Origin: Candidatus Latescibacterota bacterium
GTDB lineage: Bacteria > JAAXHH01
Direction: 5' to 3'
Assembly: GCA_022823465.1 (NCBI GenBank)
Contig: JAJEHX010000050.1
Coordinates: 33,070-97,069, forward strand
Length of the DNA stretch: 64,000 nt
In this document: in pieces, positions 55,648 to 62,850 of the stretch
Position numbering within the stretch: the first letter of the stretch is position 1
Layout: each line of letters starts with the position of its first letter
Notes under the pieces: model-generated
Seen by the model: the letters and a program-made list of their open reading frames with translations, nothing else
The model's database searches: none
What the model was told of the DNA's origin: nothing
Position numbers and translations under genes: made by a program

Positions 55648-56700
55648 ATGATGATCTCCGGAATCATCCTCTACCCGTCCGCGGGCCTGCTTCGCGTATT
55701 GACCGACGCGGGGCCTGAGGGGCACTGTACAGGCGTCACCGCGTCCAAGTCCGATCTGGATGGCGTGGCATCCATTGTGATGCATTCGGATCCCGTGGAC
55801 CGGGAACGGATCTGGTGGGCAATGAACGAGATGGACGGCGGGTTGCCCGCCTCTCTTCGCGCCGGGATAGACGTTGCCCTGTGGGACCTCTCGGCAAAGA
55901 TAGCGGGCCGGCCGCTCTTCAGGCACTTGGGCGGGTTCCGGGACCGCGTTCCGGTCTGCCTGGCGGGTACGGCGGGAGGTTCCGCGCGGGCTGAGGGCGC
56001 TGCCCCCGATGACCAGGCTGATCAGGCCGCCGCGGAGATCGTCCGGGAAGCGAAAGCGGCGCGGCAAGCCGGATACAGGGCCTATCGATTTGGCTCCATC
56101 CCGGAGGAAGTTGCGCTCATACACCTGGTACGGGAGGTCCGTGCTGCGGTAGGACCGGACTTCCCTCTGGTCCTCGACGGCCGGGCCCGCTGCGTTGTGG
56201 ACGAGGCGATACGGATCGGCAGGGCGCTCGACGAGGCGGACTATTTCTACTTCGATCGTCCCCGCCCGCCAGGGGATCACTCCGGTGGTCAGCAGGTGGC
56301 CGGTGAGATCGATACCCCGACCAGCGCCCAAGTGTGCAGTCCCATGGAAGCGTCGCAGGTTATGACGGCCCAGTCCGCCGATCACATACGCACTGGGGTG
56401 CAAAGGTCCGGCGGTCTGACGGACGTGTTGAAGTCGGCCCGGTGCGCCGAGGCATTCGGGGCATACTGCCACCTGGACGGCAGGGAGATCAGTGAGGGAT
56501 TCGCCCATTTGCATCTCGCCGGCGCGCTCAGGAATACACCCTTTATTGAGATGACGGGACAGGAGACGGCATCGCCATTCGTCCGCAATGCGCTGCGGGT
56601 CGAGGACGGCTTTATCCAGGTGCCCGATCTTCCCGGTCTCGGATTGGACATCGACCTGGACGCGGTATCTGAAAGCGCCTCGGAATCGATCGAAGTCTGA
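55648..56700 (+). CDS. Enolase-superfamily protein with degenerate active site
   Basis: A 350-residue relative of mandelate racemase/muconate lactonizing enzymes. The barrel begins GIDVALWDLSAKIAGRPLFRHLGG near 73-96, a standard landmark. The expected Lys-x-Lys is replaced by YRFGS (145-149), the second metal ligand by Asp in YFDRP (200-204), and the Asp of the Asp-His dyad is missing in RTGVQRSGG near 248-256. D177 in VLDGRA and E220 in AGEID remain. The N-terminal cap is about 30 residues shorter than usual. Loss of both acid/base sides predicts no classical proton abstraction. The next gene is a better conserved paralogue, 45 nt away. ATG 55648 is chosen over TTG 55636. Confidence 0.82.
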   Translation: MMISGIILYPSAGLLRVLTDAGPEGHCTGVTASKSDLDGVASIVMHSDPVDRERIWWAMNEMDGGLPASLRAGIDVALWDLSAKIAGRPLFRHLGGFRDRVPVCLAGTAGGSARAEGAAPDDQADQAAAEIVREAKAARQAGYRAYRFGSIPEEVALIHLVREVRAAVGPDFPLVLDGRARCVVDEAIRIGRALDEADYFYFDRPRPPGDHSGGQQVAGEIDTPTSAQVCSPMEASQVMTAQSADHIRTGVQRSGGLTDVLKSARCAEAFGAYCHLDGREISEGFAHLHLAGALRNTPFIEMTGQETASPFVRNALRVEDGFIQVPDLPGLGLDIDLDAVSESASESIEV

Positions 56701-56745
56701 AGCGGCGCGTTATCAGGTGGCGCACCATCCAGTGTAGGAAAGACC

Positions 56746-57936
56746 ATGCAGATCAAAGATGTCGAATGTTACGTGCTGGAAGGTGAAGCCGAGACGCGCA
56801 GCGAGCGTTGCACGGACCGGGGCAGTATGGCGCCCGTGCCGCCGGGTATCTCCGGTCTGTTTACCCACGACCAGGGATTCGGCGCCGGCCCGCCCGCCGG
56901 ATTCAACTTTACCGGGGAAGAGCCGGAGCCGAAGTACCGCCTGGTGATCCGGCTCGTAACGGACGGCGACCTGGACGCCTACGCCGATTATGCCACGGGA
57001 TTCGATGCTAGGGACCTGGAGTGGCAGGGCAAAACTTTCCTGGCCCGTTACGGCCACATGCTCATCGGCGTGGACGCCTTCGACCGGGAATACATCTGGC
57101 AGCGTTTCTGGATGGCCCAACGCTTCATGTACACAGGCAGAGGGCTGCTCGACACGGTCGACCGCATGTTGTGGGATCTGGCGAGCCGGAGTGCGCGCCT
57201 GCCAATCTACAAGCTGCTTGGCGCGTGCCGCGAGCGCGTGCCCGCCTACTGCAACGTGGGCGGCCGGACCATCGACGACCTGGTGGAAAACGCGGTGACG
57301 CGCGTGAACGAGGAAGGATTCATCGGCTGCAAGGATCATTCCTACCGGGGCGTGAAGGCCAACGGAGAGATGGCCGTGAAGCTGCGGGAAGCGCTGGGCG
57401 ATGACATCATGCTCTTTCACGATCCCGTGGAATCGTACACCTACGAGGAGGCCGTGAAGGTCGGACGCGTCATGGAACAGTGCGGATACCGCTGGATCGA
57501 GGAGCCGCTGCAGGATTACGACATTCTGGGGTTGAAGAAGCTGTGTGCCACCCTCGACCTCCCGGTCCTGACCCTGGAGTGGATCGGGGCCATCGGCGGG
57601 CAGCCGTACAACACGGCGCCGTACCTGGCGATGCAGGCCGCCGATATCGTCCGCCAGCGGGGCATCGGCATAACCGGACAGGTCAAACAGGCCCAGCTTG
57701 CCGAAAGCTTCGGCGTGGAGGTGCACGGCGGGGATCCCCACGTCATCCTGGCCATCGGCAACGACCCCGTATTCGAAGCCTTCATGGGGCTGCAGCCGCG
57801 TCCGCCCGAAGAGGAACTGGACTGCCGGGGCACACTCGTTGTGGAAGACGGCGCCATGTCGATCGCATGGAGCGACCGCCCCGCGTCCGAACCGGACTGG
57901 GACGAGATGGCGCGCAGCGCGATAACGGTAATCTGA
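56746..57936 (+). CDS. Mandelate racemase/muconate lactonizing enzyme family protein
   Basis: A 396-residue enolase-superfamily enzyme. It has a full N-terminal cap, LDTVDRMLWDLASRSARLPIYKLLG near 135-159, and K196 with H198 in GFIGCKDHSY (K-x-H rather than K-x-K). Metal ligands are D226 in LFHDPVES, E252 in WIEEPL and E278 in TLEWIG; H327 in EVHGGD is the other-face base. Such residues fit a sugar-acid or related dehydratase/racemase, substrate unassigned. AGGAAAG precedes the ATG. It sits between the degenerate paralogue and a Gfo/Idh/MocA oxidoreductase, a setting typical of sugar-acid catabolism. Confidence 0.9.
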   Translation: MQIKDVECYVLEGEAETRSERCTDRGSMAPVPPGISGLFTHDQGFGAGPPAGFNFTGEEPEPKYRLVIRLVTDGDLDAYADYATGFDARDLEWQGKTFLARYGHMLIGVDAFDREYIWQRFWMAQRFMYTGRGLLDTVDRMLWDLASRSARLPIYKLLGACRERVPAYCNVGGRTIDDLVENAVTRVNEEGFIGCKDHSYRGVKANGEMAVKLREALGDDIMLFHDPVESYTYEEAVKVGRVMEQCGYRWIEEPLQDYDILGLKKLCATLDLPVLTLEWIGAIGGQPYNTAPYLAMQAADIVRQRGIGITGQVKQAQLAESFGVEVHGGDPHVILAIGNDPVFEAFMGLQPRPPEEELDCRGTLVVEDGAMSIAWSDRPASEPDWDEMARSAITVI

Positions 57937-57963
57937 CTGAAACATCCAGAACGTGGAGTGAAC

Positions 57964-58953
57964 ATGACACGAACGATCAGGTGGGGTGTACTCGGGACCG
58001 GAGCCATCGCCCATAAGTTCGCCGACGCGCTCAAGGTCGTACCCGATGCGGAAGTGAAGGCGGTGGGATCGCGGGCGCAACACACGGCGGACGCCTTTGG
58101 CGACGAATTCGCGGTGCCCGGGAGACATGCTTCCTACCAGGCCCTGGCGGAAGACCCGGAGGTCGACGCGATCTACGTGTCCTCCCCGCACCCCATGCAC
58201 CACGATAACACGCTGCTTTGCCTGAACGCGGACAAGGCCGTGCTCTGCGAGAAACCCTTTGCACTGAACGCCCGTGAAGCGGAGTCGATGGTCCAGTGCG
58301 CTAGGGACCGGGGCCTCTTCCTCATGGAGGCCATGTGGACGCGGTACCTGCCCGCTATCGCGCAGGTACGCCAGTGGCTCGCAGAGGATGCGATCGGTGA
58401 GGTGCGCATGATGATGGCCGATTTCGGGTTCCGCGCGAACTTCAACCCGGAGGGCCGCCTGTTCAATCCGGAGCTGGGGGGCGGCGCCCTTCTCGACATC
58501 GGCGTTTACATCGTCTCGCTGGCCTCGATGGTTTATGGCGAACAGCCGTCCCGGATCGCGGCACTGGCGGATATCGGCGCAACCGGTGTGGATGAGCAGA
58601 CCACCATGGCCTTTCGCTACGGTTCAGGCGCCATGGCCTCGCTGGCCTGCGCCGTCCGGACCGACACGCCCAGGGACGTCCGGATCCACGGGACGCGGGG
58701 CAGTATCCATATACCGGCGCCTTTCTACGACGCGCAAACCGCAACGCTGAACGCAGGCGGCGAAGAGCCGGTCACGGTTCAGCCCGACCGCGTGGAGAAC
58801 GGTTTCAAGTACGAGATCGAGGAAGCGGGCCGGTGCCTGCGGGAAGGGTTGCTCGAGAGTCCCGCGCTCCCGCTGGACGAGACCCTGGCCATCATAAGCA
58901 CCCTGGACGCCGTCCGGGCCGAGATCGGGTTGCAGTATCCCATGGAAGTGTAG
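57964..58953 (+). CDS. Gfo/Idh/MocA-family NAD(P)-dependent oxidoreductase
   Basis: A 329-residue two-domain dehydrogenase. The N-terminal Rossmann fold starts IRWGVLGTGAIAHKFADAL near 5-23, and the family signature CEKPFALNAREAESM near 95-109 carries the catalytic lysine. The C-terminal alpha/beta domain has GGGALLDIGVYIVSLASMVYG near 174-194 with the catalytic-region histidine replaced by tyrosine in GVYI. Substrates are usually pyranoses, inositols or trans-dihydrodiols. ATG 57964 follows GGAG at good spacing, better than GTG 57958. It is 27 nt after the enolase-superfamily gene and probably in the same pathway. Confidence 0.92.
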   Translation: MTRTIRWGVLGTGAIAHKFADALKVVPDAEVKAVGSRAQHTADAFGDEFAVPGRHASYQALAEDPEVDAIYVSSPHPMHHDNTLLCLNADKAVLCEKPFALNAREAESMVQCARDRGLFLMEAMWTRYLPAIAQVRQWLAEDAIGEVRMMMADFGFRANFNPEGRLFNPELGGGALLDIGVYIVSLASMVYGEQPSRIAALADIGATGVDEQTTMAFRYGSGAMASLACAVRTDTPRDVRIHGTRGSIHIPAPFYDAQTATLNAGGEEPVTVQPDRVENGFKYEIEEAGRCLREGLLESPALPLDETLAIISTLDAVRAEIGLQYPMEV

Positions 58954-59040
58954 TGTTGCTTCGACCGTCGAGAAGCCCTTCCATCTGTCCAGGCTTCCTA
59001 CCAAACATCAAAGGATCCGGAAAACATAAGAGGAGTCCCC

Positions 59041-60018
59041 ATGGAGTACGGTAACATCACAAATGTAGACAAGCCCGTATCGCGGCTGGTTCAGGGTACG
59101 ATCATGTTGAGTACCGCTGAAGAAGAGTACAGCTTCGACCTGCTGGACCAGGTGTACGAGGCCGGCATAAACACCTTCGACAGCGGTCATCTGTACGGCG
59201 GCGGTGATTGCGAGCGGACCCTGGGCCGGTGGATCGAAGACCGGGACCTGCGCAACGAAATCGTCATTCTGACCAAGTGCTGCCACATGAACTCGGACCG
59301 GGCACGGGTGACGCCCTACGACATATCCTCGGATCTGCACGATTCCCTGGCCCGGCTGCGCACGGAGTACATCGATCTCTACCTGCTGCATCGCGATGAC
59401 ATTCGCGTGCCCGTCCGACCCATCGTGGACCGGCTCAACCATTACATCAGTGCGGGCAACCTGGGCGTGATCGGCGGCTCCAACTGGACCCACGAACGGA
59501 TCGAGCGGGCCAACCTGTACGCCGCGACCAGCGGACAGCAGCCCTTCACGGTGAGCAGTCCGAATTTCAGCCTGGCCGAACAGGCCGAACCGCCCTGGAG
59601 GGGATGCATCAGCATCAGCGGAAAAGACGGCGGCGAAGCCCGGTCGTGGTACCAGGAAAACCAGATGCCGCTTTTTACCTGGTCCAGTATCGCCAACGGG
59701 TTCTTTTCAGGGCGGGTGAACCGGGAGAACTATGACGGGCTGGTCGAGCAGGGCCTGTTCGACGAGAGCGCAGTGCGGGCCTACTGCACGGACGAGAACT
59801 TCGAACGGCTGGACCGCGTGGGACAGCTGGCGGAGGAAAAGGGGCTGTCCATCCCCCAGGTCGCCCTGGCCTACGTGCTTGGACAGTCCCTGAATATCTA
59901 CGCCCTGGTGGGCGCTCGAAACGGCGATGAAATCAGGGCCAACCTGCAGGCGCTGCAAACCGACCTCTCTGCGGACGAGATGGCCTGGCTGAACCTGGAA
60001 CGATCGGAACGTCCGTGA
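59041..60018 (+). CDS. Aldo/keto reductase family protein
   Basis: A 325-residue TIM-barrel oxidoreductase that would use NADPH. The catalytic tetrad is visible: aspartate and tyrosine in NTFDSGHLYGGGD near 42-54, lysine in EIVILTKCCH near 73-82, and histidine in DLYLLHRDD near 113-121. The C-terminal cofactor region ALVGARNGDEIRANLQAL near 287-304 is typical. The start has AGAGGAG upstream. Positioned after the Gfo/Idh/MocA gene (87 nt) in the same direction, it probably reduces or oxidises an intermediate of the same sugar-related route; the substrate is unknown. Confidence 0.93.
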   Translation: MEYGNITNVDKPVSRLVQGTIMLSTAEEEYSFDLLDQVYEAGINTFDSGHLYGGGDCERTLGRWIEDRDLRNEIVILTKCCHMNSDRARVTPYDISSDLHDSLARLRTEYIDLYLLHRDDIRVPVRPIVDRLNHYISAGNLGVIGGSNWTHERIERANLYAATSGQQPFTVSSPNFSLAEQAEPPWRGCISISGKDGGEARSWYQENQMPLFTWSSIANGFFSGRVNRENYDGLVEQGLFDESAVRAYCTDENFERLDRVGQLAEEKGLSIPQVALAYVLGQSLNIYALVGARNGDEIRANLQALQTDLSADEMAWLNLERSERP

Positions 60019-60037
60019 CCGGGCGGACCGCCCGTGT

Positions 60038-60057
60038 GCCAGTGGCCGCCAGTGGCC
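60038..60057. repeat. Short 10-bp tandem repeat
   Basis: GCCAGTGGCC occurs twice head to tail between the aldo/keto reductase and solute-binding protein genes, within a GC-rich low-complexity stretch of related CCCGTG and GCCAGTG words up to about 60105. Confidence 0.85.
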
Positions 60058-60156
60058 GCCCGTGACTTGATGGCCCGCCCGTGCGCCGGTGGGCGCCAGT
60101 GAACTGGCTAAATCTCGTGACCGGGTGTGAGTATCCACGACCCGGTGCAAAGGGCT

Positions 60157-61845
60157 ATGGTTAAAGCCATGAAATTCACTAAAGCTGTGATGTCCTCTAC
60201 TGTCTGTCTTGGCACGCTCGCGATGGCGGCCTGCGTCCTCCTGCTTGCCGGCCAACCCGAAGCCCAGGTACGCAACGCAGTCGGCAAGGTGATGCCCGCG
60301 GACGCGGCGCCGCCGGACCGGCAGATCTTCCGTTTCCTGAACGACGAGCCCACCAACCTGGACATCGGCGTGGCCATCTACGAGGTGGGCGGCATCGTCT
60401 TCCTCTTCGAGCGCCTCACCATGCTGGACCACAACAACCGGGTGATCCCGGGCGCCGCTTCGGAATGGACGGCCAACGAGGACCAGTCGAAGTGGACCTT
60501 CAAGATGCGGCCAGGCGCCCGGTGGAGCGACGGCCGGCCGGTGACCGCCCACGATTTCGAATACAGCTACAAGCGCATGCTGGATCCGGCTTCAGGTAGC
60601 GGGTACGCCTTCTTCTACTACACCATCAAGGGCGCGCGGGCGTTCAACACCGGGCAGAACGCCGACCCGAGCTCGGTGGGCGTTTACGCGATGGACGACA
60701 TGACTCTCGTGATCGAGACCGAGGGCCCCTGTCCCTACCTGCCCATGATGGCTGCCTTCTTCACATCGATCCCGGTGCCGCGCTGGCAGGTGGAGCGATT
60801 CGGCCCCCGCTGGGCGTCGGACGAAAACGTCGTGAGCAATTCGTCCTACAAGGTCGACCGCTGGCGCATCGGCGAGCGGCTCACGCTGTCTCTGGATCGT
60901 TTCTACAACGGCCCGGTCAAGGGCTACTTCTCCGAGATCCATTCCATCTTCAAGAACCGGGGCAACACCGGACTGCTCTCCTACGAAAACGACGAGCTTG
61001 ACCTGGTGCAGATCGACGTGCGCGAACTCAGCCGGATCGAGGCGGACCCGGTACTAAGCGCACAGCTGCACAAGTACATGGATTTCAACGCCATCTACCT
61101 GTTCTTCCGGACGCGGGAAGGCGTATTCAGCGATCACCGGGTGCGCCGGGCCATCAGCCACGCCATCGACCGGGATGCGCTCTGCAACATCGTGCTCCGG
61201 GGTACGGCCCTTCCGGCCTACACCATGATGCCACCGGGTTTTCCGGGTTATTCGGGCGACAGGCTGAAAGACATCCAGCGGTACGACCCCGATCTGGCGA
61301 GACAACTGCTGGCCGAAGCGGGATATCCGGGGGGACGGGGTTTCCCCTCGATGGACATCTGGCTGCGTAACGAACCGCACCGGGTACTGGCCGCCGAGGC
61401 CATTTCCGGCATGCTATCCAATACCCTGGGGCTAACAGTCGGTGTGCGGAACATGGAAAACCGGGTCTACAGCGAGGCCATGGCCCAGTACAGGATCGAC
61501 CTCAGCATGATCCCCTTCCAGTACGATTTCCCCGATCCCCACAACCTCCTCGGCATGGTCTGGCACTCCCAGCCCGTGGGCGCCGGACGGCATGACTGGA
61601 TGAATGAGGAGTTCGACCGGCTGGTGGAGGAAGCGGCCAGGGAGACCGACGAGGCGCGGCGATTCGAGATGTACAACGAGGCCGAACGGATCCTGGTCGA
61701 GGACGTGGGGGGCGTCTTCCTCTACCACGACTACTTCCTGCAGCTCCGCAAACCCTGGCTGGCGGGCTGGCAGAAGGACTCCACGGGCCAGGAACCCTTC
61801 TTCATCGATAACTCCACGATTACGGATTTGTATATACGGCGGTAG
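60157..61845 (+). CDS. OppA-like family 5 solute-binding protein
   Basis: A 562-residue periplasmic peptide-binding-type protein. A signal peptide (hydrophobic segment near residues 12-31, ending LAGQPEAQ) leads to FRFLNDEPTNLDIGVAIYE near 59-77, the OppA-type opening, then WTFKMRPGARWSDGRPVTAHDFEYSYKRMLDP near 112-143 and HRVRRAISHAIDRDALC near 327-343. It resembles oligopeptide-binding proteins, including those that bind murein peptides. No permease genes follow in the window; the next genes are on the other strand. The first methionine is uncertain (60157 or 60169; GTG 60127 less likely). Confidence 0.9.
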   Translation: MVKAMKFTKAVMSSTVCLGTLAMAACVLLLAGQPEAQVRNAVGKVMPADAAPPDRQIFRFLNDEPTNLDIGVAIYEVGGIVFLFERLTMLDHNNRVIPGAASEWTANEDQSKWTFKMRPGARWSDGRPVTAHDFEYSYKRMLDPASGSGYAFFYYTIKGARAFNTGQNADPSSVGVYAMDDMTLVIETEGPCPYLPMMAAFFTSIPVPRWQVERFGPRWASDENVVSNSSYKVDRWRIGERLTLSLDRFYNGPVKGYFSEIHSIFKNRGNTGLLSYENDELDLVQIDVRELSRIEADPVLSAQLHKYMDFNAIYLFFRTREGVFSDHRVRRAISHAIDRDALCNIVLRGTALPAYTMMPPGFPGYSGDRLKDIQRYDPDLARQLLAEAGYPGGRGFPSMDIWLRNEPHRVLAAEAISGMLSNTLGLTVGVRNMENRVYSEAMAQYRIDLSMIPFQYDFPDPHNLLGMVWHSQPVGAGRHDWMNEEFDRLVEEAARETDEARRFEMYNEAERILVEDVGGVFLYHDYFLQLRKPWLAGWQKDSTGQEPFFIDNSTITDLYIRR

Positions 61846-61896
61846 GGTGTTCTTTGACTGCGGGTTCTCTAATGCCGCGGTATTTCTTCTTTCGGC

Positions 61897-62322
61897 TTAA
61901 CGCGCACTAACAAGCACTTCACCTCCCAATGCGCGGATGAATCGATCCATCGTATCCGCCCGGGTGCCGTGTCGGGGATCCAGGATGCGCCGTACTTCGC
62001 TTTCTTTGATCCCGATAGTCCTGGCAATCGCAACTTTTGTTTGACCGGACTCACGAAATTTAGTATAGGCGACAGCTTTCAGCGCGGTGGTAACCGGCAC
62101 CGTTACGAGTCTCTCGCCGATTTGCCTGGCCGAAGGTTCGGGGATAAGCCTTCCGTGATTAATACAACCGCAAAGGGCTTCTTCCAGCGCATCGGCCGCT
62201 TGCTCTAGCGCTTCCCCGATCGTTTCTCCCTGTGTAATTGCTTCTGGAACGTCGCGACAGGTCACCACGTATCCGCCGTCGTCCAGGTCTTCAGTGAGAA
62301 GTACGGGATAGATATACCTCAT
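61897..62322 (-). CDS. hicB: HicB-family antitoxin with helix-turn-helix
   Basis: A 141-residue antitoxin. The N-terminal HicB fold is clear, YIYPVLLTEDLDDGGYVVTCRDVPEAITQGETIGEAL near 3-39, and a C-terminal DNA-binding region KVAIARTIGIKESEVRRILD near 96-115 would bind the operon operator. It should neutralise HicA by blocking its active site and repress transcription. It lies three bases downstream of hicA on the same strand. The pair is lower in GC than most of the window, consistent with a mobile toxin-antitoxin module. Confidence 0.9.
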   Translation of the reverse strand: MRYIYPVLLTEDLDDGGYVVTCRDVPEAITQGETIGEALEQAADALEEALCGCINHGRLIPEPSARQIGERLVTVPVTTALKAVAYTKFRESGQTKVAIARTIGIKESEVRRILDPRHGTRADTMDRFIRALGGEVLVSAR

Positions 62323-62325
62323 GTT

Positions 62326-62538
62326 TCATATCTCCGACTTGTCGATATCGAGTTGTTTCAACATGGCGTGGTATGTTCCTGTTTTCAACTCGTCTCTGGG
62401 ATTTCTCAATATCGTGTATCGATCTGCATAGTAAACCGTCACATGACTCCCTTTTCCGCGTTCACTGTTTACTTCAAATGACAGGTAACTGGTTCTCGCC
62501 AGTTTCCTTACCCTTTTAAGAAACTCAAATCCCGTCAT
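62326..62538 (-). CDS. hicA: HicA-family mRNA interferase toxin
   Basis: A 70-residue double-stranded-RNA-binding-fold toxin that cleaves mRNA. The family core is GFEFLKRVRKL near 3-13, RGKGSHVTVYYADRYTILRNPRDELKTGTYHAMLKQLDI near 28-66, with the catalytic histidine H32 in GSH. The longer reading from TTG 62574 overlaps the predicted -35 box, so the ATG at 62538 is chosen; the promoter then places the transcript start within a base or two of that ATG, implying a nearly leaderless mRNA. No ribosome-binding site is visible, in keeping with that. Confidence 0.88.
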   Translation of the reverse strand: MTGFEFLKRVRKLARTSYLSFEVNSERGKGSHVTVYYADRYTILRNPRDELKTGTYHAMLKQLDIDKSEI

Positions 62539-62539
62539 G

Positions 62540-62576
62540 TCTTGAAGTATCGGATAAACGATTTCTGAAGTCAAGA
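62540..62576 (-). promoter_or_regulatory. hicAB promoter with flanking inverted repeat
   Basis: On the minus strand TTGACT (62569-62574), a 17-bp spacer and GATACT (62546-62551). A perfect 6-bp inverted repeat TCTTGA/TCAAGA (62540-62545 and 62571-62576) brackets the promoter and is a plausible operator for HicB. Confidence 0.6.
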
Positions 62577-62850
62577 AAATCGGTCAAATTTGTTCGATCC
62601 CAATAGCCCGCTTAGCCCGCTGCCGATTGGTATTCAGATACGACGATATAAGTAAATCTGCACCTGTGTGTGCTTGTCACCCGCCGCTTTGTGCCACAAC
62701 GTGTTCTAACAGGCGTTCTCCTACTTCACTTGTCGTGCGAGCGAATCGCAGGTTCTTGCTTCGACTGCAAACTTAAACATCATCCTTCCACCGTCCAAGA
62801 TGTCCACGTCACTGAGATCCGATCTGCCACCGAGTTGTTCAAGGCTCAAT

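Noticed and set aside
62575..62850. A short minus-strand frame (about 62721-62924) between aroA and hicA
   Set aside because: It overlaps the aroA 3' end, matches no family and has no ribosome-binding site; treated as non-coding or a decayed remnant.
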